Made by a program: the position numbers and the translations under genes. Shown one piece after another: positions 1 through 9,106 of a DNA stretch of 64,000 nucleotides. The stretch comes from Candidatus Halocynthiibacter alkanivorans. GTDB taxonomy: Bacteria > Pseudomonadota > Alphaproteobacteria > Rhodobacterales > Rhodobacteraceae. The notes beneath the pieces are model-generated. The model ran no database searches and was not told the DNA's origin. It saw only the letters and a program-made list of their open reading frames with translations. The stretch spans positions 1 to 64,000 of the forward strand of contig NZ_QOLB01000143.1 of the NCBI RefSeq assembly GCF_003333265.1, given 5' to 3'. Within the stretch, counting starts at the first letter, position 1, and each line of letters opens with the position of its first letter.

Positions 1-836
1 GCTTCAGGCGCTCCCGTGGGCGCGGCGCTCCGCAGCGCATCCAGCGCTGCCTTGCCAGCATCCCCTGCAGGTGCCTCCTCCGGTGCGCGCGCGGCCAGCG
101 CATCCAGCGCTGCCGCCTGATCATCTGAGACCGTAACGTCCTCCGTCGCGCTCTCGCGCAAAGCGTCCAGCGTGGCGTCCGGGCTGTCTTCTGTGGTAGG
201 CTCAGGTGGAGCTGCTGCGCGCAGCGCCCCAAGAGTGGCGTCCGACGTCTCCTCTGCCGCTGCCGCGGCATCCGCCGGCGCGGCGGCGCGCAATGCGTCC
301 AGAGCGACATCCGCGGGAACATCTTCAGTGGTCGCGGTAACAGTGTCGGGCCGTGTGGCGGCGCTGAGACTGCGCAGCAGGTCCGGGTTCTGCAGCACCG
401 TTTCGATCAGGCTCTCCGCCCCCGTTTTGCCATCCATATAGGTCATCAGATCCGCCAGTTCTGTGCGGGCCTGCAGCAACCGGCGCAGCGGCTCCACCTT
501 GTTTGCAATGGCGGCGGGTTCAAAATCGCTGATTTGTTCAAACGTCAGATCGACCGGAAGATTGCCTTCGCCGCTCAGCGTATTGGGCACAGAAAAGGCG
601 GCGCGCGGCTGCATCGCTTTCATCCGCGCATCAAAGTTATCCACGTCAATTTCCAGAAAAGCGCGGTCCTGCACCGGCGGCTGTGGCACCGCAGACTTGC
701 CCGCCAGATCAGACAGCACTCCCATTACAAACGGCAGTTGCACCTTTTTCTCCGCGCCATACAGCTCGACGTCATATTCGATCTGCACCCGTGGCGCGCG
801 GTTGCGGGCGATGAATTTTTGCGAATTCCCGGCCAT
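1..836 (-). CDS. TssB paralogue (T6SS sheath small subunit) with repetitive Ala-rich C-terminal tail, partial
   Basis: The first ~150 residues closely match the TssB encoded at 12121-12645: same start (MAG.SQKFIARNRAPR), same IEYDVELYGAEKK and MTYMDGKTGAE blocks. TssB forms the contractile sheath with TssC. Unlike the 174-aa paralogue, this protein continues for at least 120 residues of Ala/Asp/Glu-rich sequence with recurring ALDALRAAAP-like units about 20-30 residues apart. The gene is open at the left edge, so the true end is not seen. Start ATG 836-834 overlaps the channel stop codon by one base (TGATG), so translation is probably coupled. It could be a second sheath subunit, a regulator that caps or decorates the sheath, or a TssB carrying a cargo or anchor tail; the last two are inference. 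Confidence 0.85.
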   Translation of the reverse strand, partial: MAGNSQKFIARNRAPRVQIEYDVELYGAEKKVQLPFVMGVLSDLAGKSAVPQPPVQDRAFLEIDVDNFDARMKAMQPRAAFSVPNTLSGEGNLPVDLTFEQISDFEPAAIANKVEPLRRLLQARTELADLMTYMDGKTGAESLIETVLQNPDLLRSLSAATRPDTVTATTEDVPADVALDALRAAAPADAAAAAEETSDATLGALRAAAPPEPTTEDSPDATLDALRESATEDVTVSDDQAAALDALAARAPEEAPAGDAGKAALDALRSAAPTGAPE

Positions 837-1726
837 CACAGGGCCTTTCTGAGCGCAGTAAGCTCACTGCGCATCAATTTGATTTCCGCATGCATTTCAG
901 CCACATGGCTGTCCACAATATCGGTTTCGGTGCGCACCAGATTGCGCAGCTCTTCCAGCTCCTTTTCGGTTTCGTCTTCCACCGCAGACTGCATCGTGTT
1001 GACCAGCAAGCCGATGAACAGGTTCAGCACCGAAAAGGCAGTGATGATGATGAAAGGCACAAAAAACGCCCAGGCATAGGGAAATTCCAGCATCACCGGG
1101 CGCACGATGCCCATCGACCAGCTTTCCAGCGTCATGATCTGAAACAGGGAATAGAGCGAACGCCCGAGCGTGCCGAACCAGTCGGGAAAGGCGTCGCCAT
1201 ACATGATCGTCGCCATCACTGCGAAGACATAATAGACGATGCTGAGCATGATGATCACCGCCCCCATACCAGGCAGCGCGTCCAGCAGCGCCTGGACCAC
1301 GGCGCGCATTTGCGGCACCACCGAGAGCAGCCTCAGCGCCCGGATCACCCGCAGCCCGCGCAGCGCCGACAGACCGCTGGTTTGCGGCATCAGGCCGATG
1401 CTGACGACGAAGAAATCAAAGATGTTCCACGGGTCGCGCCAGAAGGACCAGCCAAACGCGTAGAGCTTCAGGCTGAGTTCCAGCACAAAGATCCCCAGCA
1501 CCGCCCGGTCAATCAATGTCATCAACGGACCAAAATTGGCCATAACAGCGTCTGATGTCGACATGCCAAGGGTGATTGCGTTGAAGATGATCACGGCAAG
1601 AACGGTATTTTTTACCGCGTCACGGACCACAAACTTGCGCAGGTTTTCCCGGCTGAATCTGCCGGGTTTGCGGCTTTCATATGTTGAATTTTCACCCATG
1701 TTTCGGCCCCCCGGCTCTGCAGTCAT
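836..1726 (-). CDS. NaChBac-type voltage-gated sodium channel
   Basis: A 296-aa one-domain six-helix channel of the bacterial Nav family. The S4 segment has arginines every third residue (R123, R126, R129, R132 in ALRGLRVIRALRLL). The selectivity filter TLESWSM (199-205) is that of NaChBac/NavAb. S5, S6 (FSVLNLFIGLLVNTM) and a C-terminal charged coiled coil (about 243-296) follow, as in channels that tetramerise through that coil. It is expected to be a homotetramer in the inner membrane passing Na+ on depolarisation. The first ATG overlaps the stop of the upstream gene (ATGA). A second ATG at 1699 has a better Shine-Dalgarno (GGGGGG, 7 bases upstream) and may be the real start. Its place inside a T6SS operon, translationally coupled on both sides, is highly unusual. 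Confidence 0.95.
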   Translation of the reverse strand: MTAEPGGRNMGENSTYESRKPGRFSRENLRKFVVRDAVKNTVLAVIIFNAITLGMSTSDAVMANFGPLMTLIDRAVLGIFVLELSLKLYAFGWSFWRDPWNIFDFFVVSIGLMPQTSGLSALRGLRVIRALRLLSVVPQMRAVVQALLDALPGMGAVIIMLSIVYYVFAVMATIMYGDAFPDWFGTLGRSLYSLFQIMTLESWSMGIVRPVMLEFPYAWAFFVPFIIITAFSVLNLFIGLLVNTMQSAVEDETEKELEELRNLVRTETDIVDSHVAEMHAEIKLMRSELTALRKAL

Positions 1727-2781
1727 TTTTTCAGATCACGGTCAACAGTCGCGAATGACTTGGCGAATTGTTTGACCAGTTTTTCCACTGCCGCGGCCGA
1801 GCTTTTGCGCCCCTTATTGGCGGTGCCGAACTGTTGCAGTTTCTTTTTAAACGCGGCGGCGCCATTGCCCTGGCTTTCTTCGCGTTTGGATTTGATAAAA
1901 GCGCAGATGCCGCTCACATCGGTGCCAAAGGCGGCCAGATCGCTTTCCAGTTTCACGATCAGGGAGCGGTTTTTCTCCATGTCGGCGGCGAGCACTTTCA
2001 GAAGATCATTGACGTCATCGTTCTTTTTGATGCCGCTGAGCATCTTGGCCAGCGCGGTGAGCGCGCCATCGGCGTCTTTTTTCGCTTTGTCGAAAGTCGC
2101 CTTGACCAGGTCCATGCGATTGGCGGCCGCGGCAAAGACCTTGTCGGCGGATTTTTCAGCGCGGCTGAGTATACGTTCGGCTTCGGCTTCGGCCTCTTTG
2201 TCACCTTTTTTCTCCGCCCGTTCCAGCGCGTCGTCGGCGATGGCCATGGTTTTTTCGATGCCGGTCAGCTCCTGCACCAGGTCTTTGAGCACCGCGCAAC
2301 TGTCCTGAAACGGTTTCACAAACAGCGTGGCAGCGCTGATGTCTTTCAGATCCGAGAGCGTCGCTTTGCCCTCTTTCAGCGCCTTGGTATTGTCGCCCTT
2401 GTCCCCGGCGACCTCTTCCACCGCCAGCGAACATTTATCAGCCATGTCCTTGCTGGCCCGCGCGTGGATTTTCACCAGGGCTTTATAGGCACCATCGTCG
2501 GTTTCGGAGTTTTTCTGAACTTTTTTATGCACCTGGGCGACGCCGGTCGCCATCAGCTTCAACTCATAGCGCACCAGCCCCAGCAGCGCCTTGCTGAGCT
2601 TTTTTTCGCTCCATTTGCGGGTATCGAGTTCCGGATCAGGGTTCTCGCGCCAGGTGAATTTGCCAAACAATTTGGCGCGGTCCTTGTCCGCCACCACCCA
2701 TTTTTTAACGGCGGCGTCCATTTCAGATGTCAGTTCAAGTACCAGCTGAGCTTTCATTTTCTTTTTGCTGACAACGGCCAT
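1723..2781 (-). CDS. Unknown charged helical protein in the T6SS operon
   Basis: A 352-aa soluble protein, very rich in Lys, Asp, Glu and Ala, with long heptad-like helical stretches (KKGDKEAEAEAERILSRAEK region) and no signal peptide or membrane segment. The start at 2781 (MAVVSKKK) is chosen because GGAG lies about 9 bases upstream; an ATG 27 bases earlier has no such site. It lies 50 bases after clpV and its stop overlaps the start of the sodium channel gene. I recognise no family. Position suggests a T6SS accessory or a cargo/effector protein, or a cytoplasmic partner of the channel; none of this is shown by sequence. Confidence 0.8.
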   Translation of the reverse strand: MAVVSKKKMKAQLVLELTSEMDAAVKKWVVADKDRAKLFGKFTWRENPDPELDTRKWSEKKLSKALLGLVRYELKLMATGVAQVHKKVQKNSETDDGAYKALVKIHARASKDMADKCSLAVEEVAGDKGDNTKALKEGKATLSDLKDISAATLFVKPFQDSCAVLKDLVQELTGIEKTMAIADDALERAEKKGDKEAEAEAERILSRAEKSADKVFAAAANRMDLVKATFDKAKKDADGALTALAKMLSGIKKNDDVNDLLKVLAADMEKNRSLIVKLESDLAAFGTDVSGICAFIKSKREESQGNGAAAFKKKLQQFGTANKGRKSSAAAVEKLVKQFAKSFATVDRDLKK

Positions 2782-2831
2782 TTTTAAACTCCAAGCAATT
2801 ATTAACACATCGCGGGCGCCCGCGCCGGGGT

Positions 2832-5618
2832 TTAGCCAAACGCGTAGGTGAATTCCCCGTCTTTGGCGTCGATCGAAACACTGGCAATATCGATCCCCTC
2901 CATCATACGTTTGAGAAACTCAGCAGAAATATCGGGCAGCATGGTGTTGGTGACGATGGCGTCGATCATGCGGCCGCCGCTTTCCAGCTCCTGGCAGCGC
3001 TCGACAATCGTATCCACCACCGCATCGCTGTAGCTGAACCCGACCCCGTGGGAGTCCTGAATGCGTTTCTGGATGCGCTTGAGCTGCAGTTTGGTGATTT
3101 CAGCGATCATATAAGGCGACAGGGGATAAAACGGGATCGTCACCAGCCGGCCCAGCAGCGCGGCGGGGAAGATTTTCAGCAATGGCTCCCGCAGGGCGGT
3201 GGCCAGGCCTTCCGGTTCGGGCAGCAATTCCGGGTCGGAACACATGTCCATGATCAGCTCTGAGCCCGCGTTGGACGTCAGAAGGATCAGGGTGTTTTTA
3301 AAGTCGATCACCCGGCCTTCGCCATCCTCCATCACGCCCTTGTCAAACACCTGGAAGAAGATCTCATGCACATCCGGGTGGGCTTTTTCCACCTCATCCA
3401 GCAGCACAACGGAGTAGGGTTTGCGCCGCACTGCTTCGGTAAGCACCCCGCCTTCGCCATAACCGACATAGCCGGGAGGCGCACCTTTCAGGCTGCTGAC
3501 GGTGTGGGCTTCCTGATATTCCGACATGTTGATGGTGATGACATTGTGCTCGCCGCCATACAGCACTTCGGCCAGCGCCAGCGCGGTTTCGGTTTTGCCG
3601 ACGCCTGAGGTGCCCGCCAGCATAAAGACCCCGATCGGTTTGGACGGGTTGTCAAGGCCGGCGCGGCTGGTCTGGATGCGTTTGGCGATCATTTCCATCG
3701 CGTGGTCCTGGCCGATGACCCGTTTGGCCAGCCGTTTTTCCAGCTCCAGCACGGTTTTCAACTCGTCGCGCAACATGCGCCCCACCGGGATGCCGGTCCA
3801 GTCGCCAATGACGCTGGCCACGGCCTGGGCGTCAACGATGGGCAGGATCAGCGGGTCTTCGCCCTGCAGTGTCAGCAATTCGGCGTTTTTCGCCCGCAGC
3901 GTGTCCAGCAGATCGGCGCGTTCTTTGGCGCTCAGGGGGGAGGCCCCTGCCCCGGTCGGATCGATGGGCTCAGCACCTGCGGTTTCCTGCGCCTCGCCCG
4001 GAGCGTCACCGGCGGCGCCCGCGACCTCATCCATGGGTTCGTCGGTGGGCGTATCCACTGGAAGACCGCCCTCACGCAACTGCGCCCGGATATCGAGGAT
4101 CTCCACCACCACCACTTTTTCCGCTTCCCAGCGGCTGTTCAGCTCCTCCAGCCGGGCTTCTTCGGTGGTTTTAGCGGTTAAAACCTCGTCACGTCGGGTG
4201 CCAATGTCATAGCCGGCGGTTTCATCGCGACCGATAATCTCCAACTCGGTCTCAAAAGCGCTGATGCGTTTGCGGCTGTCGTCCACCTCGGCGGGCACCG
4301 CGTGCTGGCTGACACCGACACGGGCGCAGGCGGTGTCCAGCACACTGACCGATTTGTCCGGCAGCTGGCGGGCGGGAATATAGCGCGCCGACAGTTTCAC
4401 CGCCGCTTCAATGCCCTCATCCAGCACCTGAACCTTATGGTGGCTTTCCAGCATTGAGGCGATGCCGCGCATCATCAGCACAGCCTTGGTTACGTCAGGT
4501 TCGTCAATCTGAACCACCTGAAAGCGCCGGCTCAGCGCCGGGTCTTTTTCGATGTGTTTTTTATATTCCGCCCAGGTGGTGGCGCCGATGGTGCGCAGAG
4601 TGCCGCGCGCCAGAGCAGGTTTCAGCAGGTTGGCGGCGTCGCCGGTGCCTGCCGCACCCCCGGCCCCGACCAGCGTGTGGGTCTCGTCAATGAACATGAT
4701 GATCGGCACCGGGCTGGCCTGCACCTCGTCAATCACCGAGCGCAGGCGGTTTTCAAATTCCCCCTTCATCGAGGCGCCGGCCTGGAGCAGTCCAATGTCC
4801 AGCGACAGCAGCCGCGCATCTTTCAAGGCCGGTGGCACGTCACCGCGCGCAATGCGGGAGGCAAAGCCTTCCACCACCGCGGTCTTGCCGACACCCGCTT
4901 CGCCGGTGAGGATCGGGTTGTTCTGGCGCCGCCGCATCAGCACGTCGACGATCTGACGGATCTCCTCGTCGCGGCCGACGATGCGGTCAATCTCGCCCTT
5001 GCGCGCCTGTTCGGTCATATCGGTGCAGAACTGCGCCAAAGCCTCTTCTTTGCCCATCTGCGCCGGGGCAATGGCGTCGGAAGCCTCGCCGGGCTGCGCG
5101 CCGCCGCCGGTGGAGGAGCCGTCCTGGGGCCGCAGCCCATCTTCGGGCGAACCTGAGGTGATGCTGGCAAACTCATCTGCCAGAGTGTCAGCGCTGACCT
5201 TTTTGAATTCGCCGGAAATATTATAAAGGATGTTGCGCAGCGGCGTTGTTTTCAGCATGCCCAGCATCAGATGGCCGGTGCGCACCTGGGGCGAGCTGTA
5301 GAGCAGGGATCCATAGACCCAGGCCCGCTCCATCGCGTCAGAGATATGTTCCGAGAGATCGGTGATGGTGCTGGCACCGCGCGGCAACTGGTCCAGCGCC
5401 CGGGTCATGTCGGCGGCTAGCCGCGCCGGTTCCAGCTCGAAATGGCCAATGATGCGGTGGATATCGCTGTCCTGGCCCTGGACGATCTGATGCAGCCAGT
5501 GCACCAGTTCCACATAAGGATTGCCACGCATCTTGCAAAAGACGGTGGCGCTTTCGACCGCCTGATATCCGGGCTTGTTCAGTTTTCCAAACAGGGCGAC
5601 GCGGCTGATCTCACTCAT
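2832..5618 (-). CDS. tssH: T6SS sheath-recycling AAA+ ATPase ClpV/TssH
   Basis: A 928-aa Clp/Hsp100 ATPase. It has the ClpV N-domain (1-150), a first AAA module with Walker A GEAGVGKT (239-246) and Walker B MFIDETH, a coiled-coil middle region, and a second AAA module with Walker A GTSGVGKT and Walker B VVLLDEVEKAH. ClpV disassembles contracted TssB/TssC sheaths in the cytosol, so its presence supports a functioning contractile machine. Between the middle region and the second module there is an acidic Pro/Ala/Gly-rich stretch of about 40 residues (after LREGGLPVDTP). The start overlaps the tssG stop by 8 bases. Confidence 0.97.
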   Translation of the reverse strand: MSEISRVALFGKLNKPGYQAVESATVFCKMRGNPYVELVHWLHQIVQGQDSDIHRIIGHFELEPARLAADMTRALDQLPRGASTITDLSEHISDAMERAWVYGSLLYSSPQVRTGHLMLGMLKTTPLRNILYNISGEFKKVSADTLADEFASITSGSPEDGLRPQDGSSTGGGAQPGEASDAIAPAQMGKEEALAQFCTDMTEQARKGEIDRIVGRDEEIRQIVDVLMRRRQNNPILTGEAGVGKTAVVEGFASRIARGDVPPALKDARLLSLDIGLLQAGASMKGEFENRLRSVIDEVQASPVPIIMFIDETHTLVGAGGAAGTGDAANLLKPALARGTLRTIGATTWAEYKKHIEKDPALSRRFQVVQIDEPDVTKAVLMMRGIASMLESHHKVQVLDEGIEAAVKLSARYIPARQLPDKSVSVLDTACARVGVSQHAVPAEVDDSRKRISAFETELEIIGRDETAGYDIGTRRDEVLTAKTTEEARLEELNSRWEAEKVVVVEILDIRAQLREGGLPVDTPTDEPMDEVAGAAGDAPGEAQETAGAEPIDPTGAGASPLSAKERADLLDTLRAKNAELLTLQGEDPLILPIVDAQAVASVIGDWTGIPVGRMLRDELKTVLELEKRLAKRVIGQDHAMEMIAKRIQTSRAGLDNPSKPIGVFMLAGTSGVGKTETALALAEVLYGGEHNVITINMSEYQEAHTVSSLKGAPPGYVGYGEGGVLTEAVRRKPYSVVLLDEVEKAHPDVHEIFFQVFDKGVMEDGEGRVIDFKNTLILLTSNAGSELIMDMCSDPELLPEPEGLATALREPLLKIFPAALLGRLVTIPFYPLSPYMIAEITKLQLKRIQKRIQDSHGVGFSYSDAVVDTIVERCQELESGGRMIDAIVTNTMLPDISAEFLKRMMEGIDIASVSIDAKDGEFTYAFG

Positions 5619-6762
5619 CTGACTGACCTCTCACTGATGTAACCTGGGGAATATGTATGTCCGGGCCGGCACTTCTGGTGCTGACTGTGGCTGGGGGCGC
5701 GGCGGCGGGGCGGTGCACCGGTGCAAGATAGAGATCCACCGCGTCCCGCCCGTCTGCTGCCGGATCGCCAATCCAGCTGGTGTGACCGAGACGGGTGTCC
5801 TGGCCCAGCACCGCCGGCGGCACGTCGCGCGCCAGCAGAACAAGGTTCAGATCCCAGTCCAGCGTATCGCCCACATAATTGCGCACGATGGCGCTGAGCC
5901 GTTCCAGCGATGCCGCCGACGGCAGGAGCCGTTTATAGGCCTCAAGCGACAGCGGCCCGACACGAAGACGGAATTTGGCAGAGCGCGACCAGACCCGGTC
6001 GCCAATGCTGGTGGTCTGGCCCAGGCCGGCGGGCGCGCCAAGCTGCCAGCGGTCGCCGGGTTCAAGTTCAAGCCAGCTGCCGACAAATTGCTGCAGGCGA
6101 ACGGGCGCGTTGAAAAACCCCGACAGAATGGAAATCAACCCCTCAGGGTGTTTGCTGCCCGACGCCAGATGCGCGGTGAAATGGCGCTTGGCCAGCTCCG
6201 GCATCGCGTCCCGTTCGCGCAGGTCCCGCCCGTGCAGCCCGGCAAAAGCGGCGATATGGTCCTGCACCTCGTCCTGGCCGGGCCGGTCAAACGAGGGCGC
6301 CGGCTGCCCGGCCCGCCAGGCCCGGTAAAACAGGCTGGTAAAGCGGTGCGTCAGCATGTCGGCAAAGGCGATAAAGGTGGAATCACGAAAGTTGCGTTTG
6401 CGGTCGCGGGCATATTCGGTCAGGTGCAGCGGCAACGGGCCCTGGGGGCCAAAAAAGCCAAAAAACCGGTTGGTCAGCACGCCGGGCGCGCCGGGGCGAG
6501 CGGGCGCATCGCCGGTGGCAGCCACCGCCGCCTGTGGCGGGTGGAACGCGGCAATCGAAGACGGCGGGAACTGCAGTTCCGCCTCCTGGCCAAAGCGCAC
6601 CGGGTCCTGAGACGGGCGGCGCGACAGACCCAGACGCGGCGCGTCCTGATACTGTGCTTCAATCACCCGTAAGGCATGAAAGAAGTGGTGTTTTTCCGGC
6701 GCGTCGATCAGTCGCTTAAAATGCGTCAGATCGTCCGTGCGAGCCCGTTCTCTGGTCTCCAT
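5611..6762 (-). CDS. tssG: T6SS baseplate protein TssG
   Basis: A 383-aa ImpH/VasB-family protein. The N-terminal FFHALRVIEAQY block followed by PRLGLSRRPSQDPVRFGQ is the usual TssG signature. TssG joins TssF and TssE in the baseplate wedge that anchors the sheath. The start lies inside the end of tssF (37-base overlap) and the stop overlaps the clpV start, so expression is tightly coupled. The last ~50 residues are Pro/Ala-rich and probably disordered. Length is at the upper end for the family. Confidence 0.93.
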   Translation of the reverse strand: METRERARTDDLTHFKRLIDAPEKHHFFHALRVIEAQYQDAPRLGLSRRPSQDPVRFGQEAELQFPPSSIAAFHPPQAAVAATGDAPARPGAPGVLTNRFFGFFGPQGPLPLHLTEYARDRKRNFRDSTFIAFADMLTHRFTSLFYRAWRAGQPAPSFDRPGQDEVQDHIAAFAGLHGRDLRERDAMPELAKRHFTAHLASGSKHPEGLISILSGFFNAPVRLQQFVGSWLELEPGDRWQLGAPAGLGQTTSIGDRVWSRSAKFRLRVGPLSLEAYKRLLPSAASLERLSAIVRNYVGDTLDWDLNLVLLARDVPPAVLGQDTRLGHTSWIGDPAADGRDAVDLYLAPVHRPAAAPPATVSTRSAGPDIHIPQVTSVRGQSDE

Positions 6763-8603
6763 CTGGCAATCTCTCCGCGTTGTTCAGTAAAAAGTACGGT
6801 TTCAGTGAAACTGTTGATCGTCACATATTTCCGAAAAAACCGCTCTAAAACGGCACCGAGCAGATAGACGCTGGTGCCTTCAAAAAAGCTTTCATCAAAG
6901 GTCAGTTTTATCTCCAGCCCGCGCACGGCGGTGGACATCAGCTCGTCGCTCATCCGGCGCACGATCGGGCGGCTGGCCACGGCGGTCAGACCCTCCATCT
7001 GCTTTGCAATCACCCGGTCGCCGTCGGGCGCATAGATGCCGATCAGCTCGCGCAGCGCCGAGGCGCCGCCGCCCTGTTCGGTGTCCACAAGCGACAGGTA
7101 ATTCAGGCTGAGATGGGAAATCAGCCGCCAGGCGCTGTCGCCCTGGGCCAGCGTCGGACGCGGTCTTGTCGGCGTCACCGGAGTGCGGATCGCCAGCACA
7201 GGGCCGCCGTCGGGCAGATGAAACACCCCGTCCCCGCCCGTGTTCATCAGCATCGGCAGATCGCGGTTGGAACAGAGCGCGCGCACCGCCAGCTGGCCCA
7301 GTTCGGCGCTGTAGGGCGCCTGTTTCTGATCCACCAGCGACAGGTAAAGCTCTGAGCCCAGATACGAGGTGCGCACCCCGTGCAGGCGTTCATTTTCACT
7401 GCGTTGGCGCATGCGGCGGCGCTGGGTGTAATAACAGCTGTAACTGTCGCCCGCCGGCGTGAAATCATCCGTGGAATAAAACGGCCGGAAGGCGACATCA
7501 TCGGCGCCTTCGCCCGAAATCCCCACCACCGAGCGCAGAGCGTAGATCTCGTAATCCAGCGGCGCGGTGCGGTCGGGCACCACATGCTGTTCCACGTCTT
7601 TGCTGCTGACGTGCACCCGGTCACAGCGTTTTTCAAACAGGTTCACTGCCGGGGTGGCAAACAGGGTAAAGGCCGCCGGTGTGATGGTATCGGCCAGGCT
7701 GGCGCGCCCGTCGCGCAGCAGGATATAGATATCCACATCCGCATCCGTGGCGCGCGCTAAGGCCGGGGCAAGGCCGGACAGTTCCACAAAATGAAACCGT
7801 TCGGGCATCGCGAAATATTCTTGCAACAGCCGGTAGCCGTCAAAGGACTGGCGCGGCGTCGGCAGCAGGGATTCATCAGACGCAAAGCCAACCGGCGTCA
7901 CCGCGCCATCGCGCAAAGGTTCGGCCCAGTCGGCGCGCCGGTCAGTGGAGCGGCCGCACAGGCCTGTGACGGCGGTGCTGAGCAATTCGTGCAACTGCCA
8001 GCTTTGGGCTGACTGGTTGTTGAGATAGAGCGTCAGATCCTGCAGCGGCAGTTTTGCGATCGGTGCCCCATCGGTGCGGTGCAGCCGCAGACGGATGGCG
8101 GCACGCGCCTCATGGCTGCCGGCCACTCCGGCGGCGACCAGTGGGCCGCGCCCGTCGATATATTCCGCCTCTGTTATTTCCAGCGGCCACAGTGTCACAT
8201 CGCGCGCAGTTTCAAAGATACAGGCGGTTTGCTCGCCTTCGCCCGGGGTGCTGCGCAGCTGGCTGTGGCGCGGCAGCACATGGCCATCGCGCACCGCAGA
8301 ATTTTCACGATCCGGTACAAATTCCGCGATCATCATTGAAGGCGTTGGCGCCAGGTAATGCGGATAGACGATTTCCAGCAGGTTGCTGGTCAGTTCGGGG
8401 AACTGCAGTTCAAGTTCCAACTGCACCCGGGCCGAAAGAAAGGCTGTGCCCTCCAGAATGCGTTCCACATAAGGATCAAGGACTTCAACGCCTTCCATGC
8501 CGAGACGAGCGGCGATCTTGGGGTACGACGCAGCGAATTCCGCGCCCATATCGCGCAGGAAAGCCAGTTCGCCTTCGTAATGTCTGAGCAGCCTTGTATC
8601 CAT
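6726..8603 (-). CDS. tssF: T6SS baseplate protein TssF
   Basis: A 625-aa ImpG/VasA-family protein, normal length. The N-terminal LLRHYEGELAFLRDMGAEFA and KIAARLGMEG blocks are diagnostic. TssF is the largest wedge component of the T6SS baseplate and binds TssG. The gene begins 5 bases after the tssE stop and ends within tssG. Nothing looks broken. Confidence 0.96.
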   Translation of the reverse strand: MDTRLLRHYEGELAFLRDMGAEFAASYPKIAARLGMEGVEVLDPYVERILEGTAFLSARVQLELELQFPELTSNLLEIVYPHYLAPTPSMMIAEFVPDRENSAVRDGHVLPRHSQLRSTPGEGEQTACIFETARDVTLWPLEITEAEYIDGRGPLVAAGVAGSHEARAAIRLRLHRTDGAPIAKLPLQDLTLYLNNQSAQSWQLHELLSTAVTGLCGRSTDRRADWAEPLRDGAVTPVGFASDESLLPTPRQSFDGYRLLQEYFAMPERFHFVELSGLAPALARATDADVDIYILLRDGRASLADTITPAAFTLFATPAVNLFEKRCDRVHVSSKDVEQHVVPDRTAPLDYEIYALRSVVGISGEGADDVAFRPFYSTDDFTPAGDSYSCYYTQRRRMRQRSENERLHGVRTSYLGSELYLSLVDQKQAPYSAELGQLAVRALCSNRDLPMLMNTGGDGVFHLPDGGPVLAIRTPVTPTRPRPTLAQGDSAWRLISHLSLNYLSLVDTEQGGGASALRELIGIYAPDGDRVIAKQMEGLTAVASRPIVRRMSDELMSTAVRGLEIKLTFDESFFEGTSVYLLGAVLERFFRKYVTINSFTETVLFTEQRGEIARWRPENGLARTI

Positions 8604-8608
8604 CCGCG

Positions 8609-9106
8609 TTACATCTTCCGCTCAAGTTTGAATTCGCCGGTGGTAATGTCGGTCTGAGAGCGCAGATACAGTTCCATCGGCAGCGGCTGCGCCCACATAA
8701 AGGCGCGGATATCAAAGGTCACCACCGATTCTCCATTGCCTTCACTGGCGCGGAATTCGACCTCACACGAGCCTTTTTCAAGCCGCGGTTCAAAGCGTTC
8801 AATGGCGCGCAGCACCGACAGGCGGATCTGTTCGGCTTTTTCAACCGAACTGAATTCGCCTGCGACTTCGCGCACGCCATAGTTCAGCACCGAATGTGCC
8901 ACATTGGGATAGCGCACCGGGTCGAGCCCGCTTTCATTGTTGTTGGTGTTCAGAAGCCAGGACAGGTCGCGCTGAATAATGTCGCGCAGACGCCGGATGT
9001 CGATCACCCGGGAGTCGCGGGTTTCCTTGAGACTGTCCGGATCCTGATCGGTGAGACGATCCAGCAGAGAGGGCTGCAGCCGGTCTGTCAGAGTAATGTC
9101 AGCCAT
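8609..9106 (-). CDS. tssE: T6SS baseplate protein TssE (gp25-like)
   Basis: A 165-aa gp25-like wedge protein. After the start MADITLTDRLQ the sequence carries the gp25 features: RDIIQRDLSWLLNTN and YPNVAHSVLNYGVR, followed by a central IERFEPRLEKGS stretch. It connects the sheath to the baseplate. An ATG at 9133 is possible, but the one at 9106 gives the usual TssE N-terminus and overlaps the tagJ end by 8 bases. Confidence 0.94.
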   Translation of the reverse strand: MADITLTDRLQPSLLDRLTDQDPDSLKETRDSRVIDIRRLRDIIQRDLSWLLNTNNNESGLDPVRYPNVAHSVLNYGVREVAGEFSSVEKAEQIRLSVLRAIERFEPRLEKGSCEVEFRASEGNGESVVTFDIRAFMWAQPLPMELYLRSQTDITTGEFKLERKM

